Source: Adiantum capillus-veneris
Taxonomy: Eukaryota > Streptophyta > Polypodiopsida > Polypodiales > Pteridaceae
Length of the DNA stretch: 64,000 nt
Direction: 5' to 3'
NCBI GenBank assembly: GCA_014529385.2
Contig: CM043953.1
Coordinates: forward strand, 89,934,342 to 89,998,341
Translations under genes and position numbers: made by a program
Notes under the pieces: model-generated
The model's database searches: none
Told to the model about the DNA's origin: nothing
What the model saw: only the letters and a program-made list of their open reading frames with translations
In this document: piece after piece, positions 43,564 through 55,557 of the stretch
How the letters are laid out: every line of letters begins with the position of its first letter
How positions within the stretch are numbered: the first letter of the stretch is position 1

Positions 43564-45720
43564 ATGAACCTACGCTCTGGACGAGTGTTAGAGCACGAGC
43601 ATATTGGTAGTGCCTCCATTTACGCGGGTACCCATTATTCCTCCACCCTAGGTTCTGGACCTTCGGCCGGGACTCAAGGTAGCGCGACCCAAGATCATCA
43701 TATCGCGTCTAGTGATTCTTCCTCTGACTACGAAGTCATGGAGGGGTATCCTACACCAAACCCTGATAGTTCAAGTCAAGACATGCATGCCATGGGCCCA
43801 CGGCCCGGGTCCAGCGTGTTTAGCCGCTTAAAAGAGACTCTTAGTAGAGCTACTCGCTCCGAACATGCGGTTAATGAAATAAATGAAGGGAGTGGGGAAG
43901 TAAATTCGTCATTCATGCCTAAAATAGACCCTATGCTTCTTGAGAGTGTGCATGTGAATGTTCCATCCACTGCACCTCCTGATCCTTTAGAACTATCTCC
44001 CTCTGAGGTTCTACTACCCGATGGTAGGAGTCTTGCCAAAGTACAAGAGATCGAGCGCTATATGCAAGCAACAAGGGAGAGGGAAATTGAGAACCTACGA
44101 AGGCTAGAACAAAGTTGAGCCCTGAAAGCAAAGGCTCCTATGACAACAATCATGCCAGCCGAGCAACCGAGTGATCCCAAGGTAGCAGTCACGGAGGGGC
44201 AAGCGATGGGGAGCAATAATGCTTCCACTTCGAGGGAAACCTCCAGCACACAAGGCCTAGATGGGATATTCCTAAACGAAAATTGGGAGTATGACCTACA
44301 AGAAGAAGCTTTAACTACCGGTACACAGGACACACCTATCATGTCGGTTGGTTAGATGTTCTACAATCCACATCGGGTGCTACTAGCATAGATGAGCAAC
44401 AACAGAAAGTCTGTGATGTCCTCCATAGGATTGTCGAGTTAGAAAGACAGAACACAGGGATCAACATGCCTTCAACAAGCCTAATGAGATTCTTGGATAC
44501 GGGAAAGGCCAACCAACCAACCCTATCACAAATGGAGCTTCCCTCAGGGAGCCCCGTTGATCCTCCATATGTTGTTTTGCCAAGAGCCTCAGTACAATCT
44601 GAGCCCACAAGTGGCAGCTTTACCTTCCTAGATCTAGCTCATCTTTCTCTTAATGACACTACGGCTACCATGCATATCCCAGTGGTGAGCATGACAAGAA
44701 GTACACCATGGAGTTCATTTGTTAATACTGCGTCGATGCCTAGTAGCACAGTGCCCCCAACTATACCTACATGTATGTATCAATCATGCGCACCTGTCGT
44801 ACCTCAGCCTCATGTAGCTCCTACACCTTCGATTATTCCAAGAGCTTACAATCCACAATGGCATTATCCAAGCTCTTATACAAGTGGAGCCATGCCATTT
44901 AATAATAACATGCCATATCAGGCACCCCCTATGCCTAGGGCCACGCCTGTAAACTTTGGACCACCGTCTGGTACACCACCATACGAGATATGGGACCCAA
45001 GAGCCGCGCGTATGCCAAGGACAAGGCCAACTCCCATCTCACATGTGGTTCTAGGAGCACATACACCCATTATACCTGCTCAAATAGGAGATTTGGCAGC
45101 ATTTGCTCAAACTATCGGTCGCTCTATTGCGGAAAACATGCGTAGTGCACCTGATAGAGAGCCTAGGAGCAAGGCAGTTCAAGTAGCTAAGATCACACAG
45201 AAATTCAGTGGAGACGGAGATGCTAGAAAGCATATGGAAGTCTTTGAACATGTGTGCGATTCCTTGGAAGAGCACAATGAGCTACATAAGTGTAAGGCTT
45301 TGAGTTTGACCCTAAGCGGAAAGGTTGGAGATTGGTATAGAACCTTAAGAGTAGAAGAGAAAACGATCTACTCTACTCTTAGAGAGATTGTTCTCGAAAG
45401 AGCACATACGAGAGGGAGTACTTTGGGGTGTAGCCTCTCAGCTCCAGAAAGCCCAACGAGAGGAAGGTGAATCCATGAGAGACTTCATTAGTCGCCTAAA
45501 GAATTTGAATTCTCGATGCAATCCAAACGAGCGATTCAACAACAACCAATTGCTCGATAGATTCATTAGGGGACTACGACATGAAAGTATCTATAATGGC
45601 CTAGTCATTAGAGGTATCACTACTTGGGAATCAATCACCATGAATGCAATCCAATTGGAGGATAATTTAATGATTGCAGGAGAAAGAGTGTCTGCCGAGC
45701 TGAAGTCTAGTAGCTCGTAA
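43564..45720 (+). pseudogene. Element D gag, N-terminal and capsid part
   Basis: The first good ATG is at 43564 (MNLRSGRVLEHEH). The frame runs to TGA 44116-44118, continues after it, shifts near 44350, then runs through a Pro/Thr/Met-rich region (44466-45160) into the capsid core: ITQKFSGDGDARKHMEVFEH and LSLTLSGKVGDWYRTLRVEE. Near 45400 it shifts back to the first frame for the rest of the capsid (EGESMRDFISRLKNLNSRC, NNQLLDRFIRGLRHE) and ends at TAA 45718-45720. The roughly 500-residue disordered stretch before the capsid is unusually long. Confidence 0.85.
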
Positions 45721-46857
45721 GTGTCTTGGCATGAGCCAATGAAGATAAAGCCAATCGTGAAAGAGCAAACGATATCTGAGATGACTTTGGCAGATCTCAC
45801 CAAGACCATCCAAGAAAGCCTTAGGGGTAATCGTGCTCCACAAAACACTCATATGTATCCAAGAAGGGAGCAACAATGGTGCTCAATTTGCTTGGGCCCA
45901 CATACTACGAGTGAATGCCCTACTTTCAGAGTAAAGTTTAACGGGACTTGTAACGCGTGTGGTAGGTATGGCCATCAAGCGAAGGATTGCCTAATGCTTA
46001 AACGCATCATGGAAAATAGTCCGCCTATAGCTTGGGCAGACTCACCTCGAGTTCCTGCATTGATGCCTACCCCACCCATGGAGCAACAGTTGCCATTACA
46101 GCACATGGTCCCTAGAACCCAAAATGTGGTCCAAACCACACCGTTGCCACCTCCAGTGCTAGGACCGCAACCCCCTCATCCAAGAGTTACACCTATGAAC
46201 CAAATAGGTTGCGAGTCATCTAGTACTTATGTAGATTGCAAAGAGGACATAGACTCTAGTATCACCTATGGAGTCAACATGCTTGAGGAGTGTCCCATGT
46301 ACTATATGGAAGACCATTGGGGACAAATCAAACTGGTATATCAAGCTACTGCGCTAGCAGCAAGAGGCCAAAACATTAATAGTTTTGCCAGGAGACCACC
46401 TCTTCAGTGCTATGAATGTGGTGGACCACATCGAGTAGCTGAGTGCCCCATTAGAATGCAAAAGAATGCTGCACTAATGCAAACAAGTCAAGGGAGTGCA
46501 TTGGCAATGCCAATAATCACTTGTAATTGTTGTGGCATAGATCATTTGATCGCACAGTGTCCTAACAATCCAAACGCACCGAAAATCACACCATTGAACT
46601 TAATAGAGATTGTTGATGGGACACCACCAACTATAAACATAGTACCGGTAAACGCACTCACACGATCGATGCTCCAAAAACAAAATTATATTCTTGAGGA
46701 AAGAGACACGGCATCAATTTCCCAATCTCAGAAAAAGAAGAAAACACGAAGAAAGAGATCGCAAAAAGCAGCGAAGTCAGACCCTAGCTCAAAGACCAAC
46801 ATAGGGACTGGTGATGACCCCGTATATATGAACGACGAAGACCAAAACGACCACTAA
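45721..46857 (+). pseudogene. Element D gag, nucleocapsid part with four zinc knuckles
   Basis: Same frame as the capsid end. Four cysteine/histidine knuckles are seen: CSICLGPHTTSEC (about residue 58), CNACGRYGHQAKDC (about 77), CYECGGPHRVAEC (about 228) and CNCCGIDHLIAQC (about 264). Only the second has the standard C-X2-C-X4-H-X4-C spacing; the other three are C-X2-C-X3-H-X4-C. A Pro-rich linker of about 135 residues separates the two pairs. The C terminus is Lys/Arg-rich (KKKKTRRKRSQKAAK), probably a nucleic-acid or nuclear-localisation region. Knuckles bind element RNA. Confidence 0.85.
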
Positions 46858-47391
46858 CATAGAAACCAACAAGGAAGATCTTCATGAGCCACAATGGCCA
46901 GGATCCAAAAAGAAGATAGGAACTTACCCAAACCCTACAAAGGAGATTGAGCGAGTCAAGCATTTAAGGAGTTTGGTAGAAGATACCCAAAGGGATCTAG
47001 AACCAGCACCTAGGAAGATCTAGATTACAGACACCGTGTTCCCTACACAACAACAACCTCACCAAGTCCATAGATCCTTGGACATACCTAGTGTCATCCA
47101 AGAAGAAAGTGACTTGAAGTCATGGGAAAGTGGGCGTACTCACTTCTTGATGGAAAGAATGTTTACAAAGGGACTACCTGATCCTATCGAAGAAATGGAG
47201 ATCCCATCTTCCCCACGTCAAGGGACTCAAGGCCAAAAGGTGCCATTAAACATTGCCAAATTGATGGATTTCATGTCTTCAGATGTTAGAACCACCATCA
47301 TGTCCAAACTATATAAAGACTCCGAGCTAGTCTCAGCTCTTCGAGCCTTCCTCAATGAAGAATTATAGGCCGGATACCACAGTTTGCACAT
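46858..47391 (+). other. Element D gag-protease spacer
   Basis: Contains a 110-codon frame (47036-47368, GLPDPIEEMEIPSSPRQG) in another phase, probably the frameshifted linker between gag and protease. No domain is recognised. Confidence 0.5.
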
Positions 47392-47850
47392 ATGAACAAA
47401 CCTGACTCGGTAATGAATGATGAGGAACATTTAGCACCACCATCTCACCTAGTGGGACATGAATTTGTAATTGAAATACCCGTTAACAAGTTGGGGCAAT
47501 ACTTTGAAGGTGATGAATCTAATGCTACTCTACCAATCACTACTAAAGGATTAACTGTAAAGGGGGTCCTTGACGGTGGTGCGAGAGTCAGCATGGTGAT
47601 AAAGAGTTGTTGGGAGTCTATGGGGAGACCTCACCTTGAAGCCACAAGCGTAGTGGTAAAAATGGCTAATGGATCTATTGTTACTCCTATTGGAATGCTA
47701 AAGGATCTCAGGATCAAGGTCTTGGGACATAAGGTAAGGCAGACTTTCATTGTTATGGATTTTTCCAAGCATCCTATGTCATTGAGATGATCTTAGGGCG
47801 TCCATTCATGAGGGAAGCAAAAATGGTGCATGACTGGTCCAAAAACCACG
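47392..47850 (+). pseudogene. Element D first aspartic protease domain
   Basis: The active-site region is KGVLDGGARVSMVIKSC, with DGGA as in element C. A frameshift near 47787 splits it from MILGRPFMREAKMVHDW, the C-terminal motif. It lies at the normal place upstream of RT. It would cleave the polyprotein. Confidence 0.82.
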
Positions 47851-48620
47851 TCTACTTACAATTCCAAGACTCTGTCATTCGAGTTGATCTTTTAAGTGGT
47901 CGAACGCATCCTCTAGGAAACAAATTCATCATTGATAATCGATCAGACACAATAATTCACTCAGCTCCATTACAGTATTGTTACACGTGTAACGAAGACA
48001 CGGATATTGGGGAGAACTCTCCTTATATGGATATCCTACCCGGAATGGCTGAGTCAGACAATGTCGATTGGGTACACCTAGCGGCAACTATAGATACATG
48101 GGGAGCTAGAGGAACAACCTCGGTAACACCAGATGGGGAAGAGATACCACACATTGCACCAGTAAACATGTTAGGTGTAGAGCATGTAACATCCGATGAT
48201 AAGAAAGAGGCACACCTACCTGAGAGTGAAACCGATGATTCCTCAAAGGCTTCAGGCCAATACACATCAGAAACGGAATCTCAGGGAGAAATGGATTCAG
48301 AACCTGAAGAAACATCGAGTGAACCAAGTATAGAAACTGAACACTCAAGGCCTAGTACGACCATCTATGGTAATTTATATGAGAGTGAAGAAGATACAAG
48401 CGAAGACCTATCAGGCGAGTCGAGTTCAAACATTTACCAAAATCAAAACCTTAACAAGAAACAAAGGTCATATAAGAGACGACGATATCGAGCAAATGTG
48501 AGAGCTAGGATAAACAAGGAAAGATCTACTGCATAATGGCTTAGCTATCTAGGGGCATGTGATGCTCATCGAAAGCTAGTAGACAATTGGGGTGAACATC
48601 TCCAGAGTGTCATGTGGTGC
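47851..48620 (+). pseudogene. Element D protease-RT linker, acidic
   Basis: Ser/Glu/Asp-rich stretch (ESETDDSSKASGQYTSETES), ended by TAA 48534-48536, beyond which the frame continues into pol. No domain is recognised. Confidence 0.6.
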
Positions 48621-50489
48621 AGACCGCGACCCATTGACCTCGCTCAATTGGAGGTTACAAAGCCGAAAATAAGTCGAACTATAAGAAGACGTCAAAACCG
48701 AGAGTTAACACAACAACAAAAGGAGGCAGAACTAAAAGAAAGGTCTCCGTCAGGACAAGAGCCTCCTGACTTACATACGGCTCCTGAACATTTTAAATCT
48801 TATACCACGGCGGAGCGAAAGGTTGTGTATGCCAAAGCCCAACGAATACCTACCAATGGAAGCAGTGGAGTCTATGATGGTCCAGCGGTAGTTAAAGAGA
48901 TAGAATTAGCAGAACCAGGTGAGGAGTCTAAACCAGTCTTTATTGCTCAAGACCTTACCGAAACTGAAGAGGCTGTACTTAAGGAGATCCTTAAGGAATA
49001 CAAGGATATCTTTGCTTGGACATATCATGACATGAAGGGCGTTCCACCTTCTGTGGTGCAACATACAATTCCCATGATCAACACTGCTAAACCCGTCCAG
49101 CAACGACCCTATCCAATGAATCCTAAGTACGCCAAAATTGTACAAGAGGAGATTGAAAAACTTATCCAATGTGGATTCATATACCCTATTGAGCACTCAG
49201 AATGGGTTTCTCCAATAGTCATTGTGCCAAAAAAGAATGGGAAACTAAGAGTGTGCATGGACCTCAAGAAAGTTAATGCAGCTAATAGGAGAGATCATTA
49301 TCCCTTGCCATATTCAGAACATGTGCTTGAAAGAGTTGCGGGCAAGGAAGCTTATAGCTTTTTAGATGGGTACTCTCGTTACAATCAAATCACAATTGCA
49401 TTAGAGGACCAAGCTAAAACTGCTTTTATCACAGAGTTTGGAGTGTTTGCATTTCGTGTTATGGCTTTTGGCTTAACAAATGCCCCTGCTACATTCAAAC
49501 GATTAATAAACACTGCGTTTAAAGAATTTCTAAGGGAGTTTTGTGAAGCTTTCCTAGACGACCTTTGTGTTTATTCTTCTTGGGAGAAGCATTTATCATA
49601 TCTACGAAAAATATTTAAAAGGTGCAGATTTTATCACATCTCATTGAACCCTTTCAAATGCCAAATTTGGGTTAAGCATGGAGTCATTCTAGGGCATATA
49701 GTGTCCAAGAACGGGATATCCACAGATGAGAGTAAGATAAAAGCCATTGCCGATTTGCCACCACCTACGAACTATAAAGGAGTTCAAAGATTTATGGGCC
49801 ATGTTGGTTATTATCGAAGGTTTATTTTAAACTTTACCGAGATAGCGCGTCCATTGTACAAGATTCTTATCGAGTTTCACTGGACAAAAGAATGTCATCA
49901 ATCTTATGAGTTATTAAAGCAGGCCCTAACAAGTGCTCCAATCCTACGAACACCTGATTGGAATGTACCTTTTCATGTGCATATTGATGCATGAAACTTT
50001 GCTATTGGGTGTGTTCTAACTCAACCAGGAGAACATAAATTGGACTACCCTATTAGCTTTGCAAGTCGCCAATTAAATGATGCCGAGATGAACTACACTA
50101 CTATAGAGCGCGAAGGTTTAGCTATGATTTACGCAGTAAAGAAATTTCACTATTACCTTCTTGCTACCAAGTTTGTGTTTTATGTTGATCATCAAGCATT
50201 GCTATATTTGGTAAACAAGCCGTGTTCCACAGGTCGAATTACACGATGATTGTTAATTCTTCTTGAGTTTGACTTCACTATTGTTGTGAGGCCTGGGAGG
50301 AAACATGTCATGGCGGATCATTTATCTCGTATCCCTAATGGCGAAGCTCCTACGGGGGTTGATGATGAATTTCCTGATACTCCTTTGTTCATTGTTGAGA
50401 CAATGCCTGAATGGAGTGAAAAGATTGTTAACTTCTTAGTTAATGGTTTTCCACCCAAAGAGTTGCGAAAAGATATAGCTCGAAAATGA
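48612..50489 (+). pseudogene. Element D reverse transcriptase and RNase H
   Basis: RT motifs: IVPKKNGKLRVCMDLKKVN, FLDGYSRYNQITIA, MAFGLTNAPATFKRL and AFLDDLCVYSS, where FLDD replaces the usual YVDD but keeps both aspartates. The connection has HVGYYRRFILNF. RNase H follows across TGA 49992-49994: FAIGCVLTQPGEHKLDY, REGLAMIYAVKKFHYYL, YVDHQALLYLVNK and, past TGA 50247-50249, HVMADHLSRIPNG. The third stop, TGA 50487-50489, precedes integrase. All parts are in one frame, so only point nonsense changes separate them. Confidence 0.9.
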
Positions 50490-52874
50490 ATCAAGGAATG
50501 CGAACCCTATTGCTTACTGGCTGGAACTCTCTATAAGAGAGGAAAAGATGATGTTCTTAGACGCTGTTCCCGCGAGGATGAGTATTTATATATTCTACAA
50601 GAGGCACACATGGGAGTAGCTGGTGGTCACTTTTCAGGAAAGTTGACTGCCCGAAAGATCTTACAGTCAGGCTATTGGTGGCCCACTCTGTTTAAGGATG
50701 CATCACTTTTTGCAAAGGGATGTGATGAATGCCAATGCTTCAAGAAGCCACAAAGAAAGGATAGGATGCCTCTACATCCCATCAAGGTAACCCAACCATT
50801 TGAAAAGTGGGGCTTAGACTTTGTAGGACCGATTAGTCCGGCTGCACATAACACGCAATCACGATATATCATTGTGGCTACCGACTATGTAACCAAATGG
50901 GCTGAAGCAAAAGCAACACGAAAGGCGGACGCAAAAACAACAGCTAAGTTCCTCTTTGAGAACATTATCACACGTTTTGGATGCCCCTTTGAACTTGTGA
51001 GTGACAATGGAACTCATTTTATAAATGAAGTAATAAAAGAACTCACATCAAACTTCATGATATCTCACCACAAGTCTACACCCTATTATCCCCAAGCAAA
51101 TGGCCAAGCTGAGAGTACCAACAAAACTCTCATCTCCATTTTGACAAAGACAGTTGAGGCTCATCGCACTGATTGGGACCTAAAGCTTACATCAGCTTTA
51201 TGGGCTTATCGTACTGCGTATAAAGTTGCTATTAATTGCACACCGTTTAAGATGGTGTATGGCCAAGAAGCAGTTATGCAATGGGAGTTTGTCATTCCTA
51301 GTCTTCGAGTAGCTTCTCAAGAAGGTTGGGATGGTAACCCCTTAGTGGAGCAATTATATATCATGGAAAGGCTAGATGAAGAGAGGCAATTAGCTGTGCA
51401 AAATGCTCTAGTGGAGAAGGACAGGAGAAAGAAGTGGTTTGATAGCCATTTAAAGGATAAAGACATCAAGGTTGGTGATAAAGTTCTTATGTACGGGGTA
51501 CGTAATGAAAAGAAGAAATTGAAATACGCTGGTAAGGGACCATATCGAGTGTGTGAAATTACCCTGCAAGGTACCATTCGTGTGGAGACTCTAGATGGAG
51601 TTGAAACCATTGGATTCCTTAATGGGAGTAAATTCAAAAGATATTATGATCCTCTAAGCCAGGAAGAGTTGCAAGCCATCCATCAAAAGAAGGCTGCCAA
51701 GGAACAAGCAGAGCTTAGAAAAATCCAAGCAAGAGTTGAGGCTCGAGAACGACAACAACGTCTTAGACGCCAACGAGAGGCTAATCTAGGAATCACACAA
51801 GCATTTTTCGAGGACACAGATGACGACTCATTAGAATCTGAGCCACCCCTACGATACCCAATTGAGCTAAATAGCCCCTATGGGAAAGTACTATACAATG
51901 CCTTATTAGATACGGGAGCTAAACACAATTTGTTATCCTATAGAGTTTGGTGTCAATTAGGGAAACCGACCCTATCCCCGAGTACGATGCAAGTCAAGGG
52001 CATTAATAAAAAGAAAACTGCTATTCTTGGAGTCCTTCAGACCCCTGTTGTCTATGACAATGGAAGCATAGTGCAGAGGTTTCTAGTCATGCCCGCGGGA
52101 GCTATGGAAGGCAACGTAAACCTGGGACGCACGTGGATGTTGGCAACCAAATGCACTATTGATTGGGATACTGGTAGTGTCACGACGCGACCACCGACTC
52201 TTACCCCTATCATTCAAGCAAAGTCACCTACGTTGCAAACTCTAGCAAAGTTGAAGGATAGCCAACATTCACAAGCCAAGGTGGTTAACTCGTCTTTGCC
52301 GGCTACCCATAAACCTAGCACTTCAACACTTGTAGTTGCAGCAAGCAGTAATATTGCAAGTACTGAACCTGCACGACCTAAGAGTACATATCAATGGGTC
52401 CCCAAGGCATTACTTCCAACTACCTCAACCCTCCCATCCATTCCAAGAAAAAATTTCCCTGGAAAACCAAGAGCGTGCCCTAGGAGAGTCAAGACCAAAT
52501 CAGGATGGATTCCAAAATGACTATTAGAAGACCAAGGCTACTATGATGGAAATGAGCAAATTTGGGTACCTAAACGTAAAATGTGTCCTTCCCTATCGAC
52601 AACAAACCCATATGAGTCAAACAGTGTAACGCTAAAGCCAATGGCAGACCGTGGGAAGGGAAAGATCACAGAATGCTACACACCTAGTCCAGAGCTAGTT
52701 TGGGCTCCAAGGCAAAACCAATTTATTCCACCTAGCTCAGGAAGGGGGGAGTTCCATGAAGCTTCTAGCTCCTCATGTAATACATCCATAGAGGTAAAAG
52801 CTTCTACACAGCCTCCACCTACAATAGTGGACCTCCATGAAGCTACAAAGGAATCCACACCTTCCAGTGTTTAA
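50490..52874 (+). pseudogene. Element D integrase fused to a second retropepsin-like domain
   Basis: In frame with RT. Integrase: zinc region (GVAGGHFSGKL, CDECQ) and catalytic residues in GLDFVGPI, VSDNGTHF and QAESTNK. Its C-terminal domain follows, about residues 275-350 of the run starting at 50610 (GKGPYRVCEITLQGTIRVET). A Gln/Glu/Arg-rich predicted helix (QAELRKIQARVEARERQQRL) leads to a second aspartic-protease-like domain at about 51840-52150, with canonical NALLDTGAKHNLLS (GAT at 51909) and VNLGRTWM. A Pro/Ser/Thr-rich tail runs through TGA 52518-52520 to TAA 52872-52874. The second protease domain is in an unusual place for a gypsy element. Confidence 0.85.
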
Positions 52875-53049
52875 GAATCACCTGATGAACCACTTTAAGT
52901 TCGATCCTGGGAGAGTACCTTACCACCCTTGCAACTCAACGAGGCACCTAAGGTAATAGAAAACTACTTGCAAAAATCTTCACCTATAACAACTTGGAAC
53001 AACTGGTTTCAAAGGGTGATGACATCATTTCAAACGGTATGATCTACCC

Positions 53050-53063
53050 AAGGAAGGGGGGAG
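53050..53063 (+). other. Internal polypurine tract, element D
   Basis: AAGGAAGGGGGGAG. A near-identical tract is at 52739-52751, a shorter one at 53719-53726, and the LTR-adjacent one at 55089-55099 (AGGAAGGGGGG). Possible extra plus-strand priming sites. Confidence 0.5.
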
Positions 53064-53142
53064 TGTTTGTGGACATCCATTATTCACTTGCTTCCCTCTG
53101 AACCTTTCTCCCTGACCTCTTAATCTCCAATCTTAGGGAATG

Positions 53143-53153
53143 TATATATAAAG
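53143..53153 (+). promoter_or_regulatory. TATA-like box upstream of the element D extra ORF
   Basis: TATATATAAAG about 140 bp before ATG 53290, inside the element body rather than its LTR. It would suit a separate transcript of the downstream ORF. No experimental support can be inferred. Confidence 0.4.
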
Positions 53154-53289
53154 CATTATACTCACAAAAACAAGATAAAAAAGTAAAAGAGCAAGAGCCA
53201 TAACACAAAATCATAAAAACAAATTATGCACAAGAACACGACCCTTGTAATATTTGCACTCTAACCATCATCTATTTGCGTGTACAGAT

Positions 53290-53712
53290 ATGGCTAGTAC
53301 GCTAGAGTCATCCACTCCTGCCTTGGGTGATAGGTACCCTCGTTACTTTTCACAAATATTTCACATGGTCTTTCCAGTGCTTGCATGTGAATGGGATTTG
53401 ATAGGTACGCTAGCATGTGAGAGGAATTTTGAGGAGTTAGAATGGCTGATACGTCTCTTGACCACGTCTGATCCATACTTAGTAGAGAGCGTTTCTTCCA
53501 TTTCACAAGCCTACCCTTTTGACCAAGATGACTATAGGCGTCTAGTGACCTTCTTAGTAAACATGGGCACCTATGATGAAGAAGAAAATTTACAGGACTA
53601 CACGGATGGCACATATGGTCTCATGGATGATGAATTTGTTTATCTCGACGACGAGGATAGGGGTTTAGCCTTAGGGTTTCCCCCCAACCTGTACAATATC
53701 CTATTTCCTTGA
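53290..53712 (+). CDS. Element D extra ORF, unknown acidic 140-aa protein
   Basis: ATG 53290 (MASTLESSTPALGDRYPRYF) to TGA 53710-53712, free of stops, sense orientation, downstream of pol. Low complexity is limited to a Asp/Glu-rich C-terminal third (YDEEENLQDYTDGTYGLMDD, FVYLDDEDRG). The middle is hydrophobic (IFHMVFPVLACEWDLIG) but not clearly membrane-spanning. I recognise no family. It remains open although pol and gag carry several stops. Alternative: the frame opens at 53254 and could be joined by splicing, since TTTGCGTGTACAG just before the ATG looks like a 3' splice site. Extra ORFs here exist in Athila, Tat and Ogre-like elements, with unknown roles. Confidence 0.55.
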   Translation: MASTLESSTPALGDRYPRYFSQIFHMVFPVLACEWDLIGTLACERNFEELEWLIRLLTTSDPYLVESVSSISQAYPFDQDDYRRLVTFLVNMGTYDEEENLQDYTDGTYGLMDDEFVYLDDEDRGLALGFPPNLYNILFP

Positions 53713-53726
53713 CTCTCTAGGGGGAG

Positions 53727-55088
53727 TGCAAATAATTAGGTTAGGGTTCCTTATGTTTTTTGTTGTGTTCAATAAGTGTTGGTACCTTTTCCCACTAATG
53801 TGCCTCCTGGAGGTATTCCTTTTGTTTCCTAGTGTGTACAGGAGCGTGTTGCTATTGATAGGATTTGGACCTTCATGGAACCTTTCTCTCGTTCACACTT
53901 CAGATCAAGCGTGACCATCAACACAAACAGGTGTTTTTTGTCCATTATCATTGCCCCTATCTATTTTGCATCCATGTTTGTCTGCTTTAATTGTGATTGG
54001 TAGCCTAATATTCACCGCATTTGCTTAGTATCAAACATTTAATTCAATGTAATTTTTTGTCATAATCACTTGTCTAGGTTTAAAAATCAAGCAGTCCGAC
54101 TAAGCTAGTTTGACCAAGCTAGGTGTTAGAAATCTTCTCTTAATACCATGGGGAATGCCTTCCTGATAAGCAATGGTTACTTAGGTTCTTAATCCGATTT
54201 AGGCATCATTGTGTGAAATGTACTAGGGCTTTCTAGTAGGCTGGACCCTATTGACCTTTAGCTTAAGTATTATAAAGGGAGTTTACTAGTGTGATGAGCC
54301 TGGGGAGGTGTATCAGAGTTATATGACCCCCCAAAGCTACAAAATTAAAATGATGAAAACAAACAACACAAAAAAATATCAAAGTGCCACAATGTAAAAT
54401 TTTAAGCTGGAAGAGAAATCCCTGCTTAAAATGGTACTCCACTCACATGTATCGCCTATGGTACTAGAGCCCTAGAGGTTCCCAGTGTGGGCGCTTTTCC
54501 TTGAAAGGAAAAAAACCCAAGGCATACAAAATAAGCACACACATCAAAATTGAATCACTGTGAAAAGACTTTGGGGGGTCAAAGCAAAGGTAATCAGTCA
54601 GGCGATGATTTCATGAGAAATTCCTTTTATCATAGCTTAACTACAAGGTCCTCTCGGTATAGCCTCTAGTCAGTAGCCTCTAGTCAGCCCTCGAACATGA
54701 AATACTTGGCTCTCACGATTAAACAACATAATTAACCAGAGAAAATTAAGAAGCTTACCCATGGTATTAATAGTCGATCTCTAGTGCCTTTCGACCGTTA
54801 AATTAGCGACCCCATACTTGTTTAATTTTTTACCTTTACATCTGTTTATGCATTTGATTACATTGCAATTTAATGCTTATTGCTCACAAATTGTTTAAAA
54901 TTTTGTTACCAATCAATTGTCTGCCTAAAATTGCATATGCTTTTTAATCGCTAATGAGAATGCAATTACTGTGCAATGTTGTTTGATTTTGCAGTGACTG
55001 AAGAAGGCTAAGGAAATTCATCTCAAATGCTCTTCCACCTCGACCAACGAGCTTCAACTCAATAGCTTCCGAGGACAGAATCTAGATC
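53727..55088 (+). other. Element D 3' non-coding region
   Basis: About 1.36 kb of AT-rich sequence with no ORF of coding character between the extra ORF and the polypurine tract. No tandem structure is seen. Confidence 0.7.
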
Positions 55089-55099
55089 AGGAAGGGGGG
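55089..55099 (+). other. Element D polypurine tract
   Basis: AGGAAGGGGGG two bases before the 3' LTR. Confidence 0.85.
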
Positions 55100-55101
55100 C
55101 A

Positions 55102-55464
55102 TGTTAACCCTCACGGCTCACGGACACCCTATCACCTACGAGACAGACGTTGTAACCACGGACACCCTATCACCTACGAGATGGACGTTGTAACCTACGG
55201 TGGAAATTGTATTCTTTATTTGGTAGAGTCAGGTACCGGGCTTGTCGGTCCAATAGGAAAAGGGTAAGAGTGATCGCCGATGAGAGGCGCACTCTAACTG
55301 GGACATTCAAGGGATTAGTTGGCTAAGCATGGGCGGCCAAGTGTGAATGGGGTGAGCTCATATAAAAGCCAACTAAACCTAAAATTCACTCATTCTCTCA
55401 TTTGTGCAATAGAAGAGTGCTCTTGCTCCATCTCCATCTCCATCTTCTTCTTCTTCACCTCCTT

Positions 55465-55557
<93 letters not shown>

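Noticed and set aside
47570-47600. DGGA protease sites in elements C and D as a sign of dead or new enzymes
   Set aside because: DGG variants are common in plant gypsy proteases, so the substitution alone is not notable.
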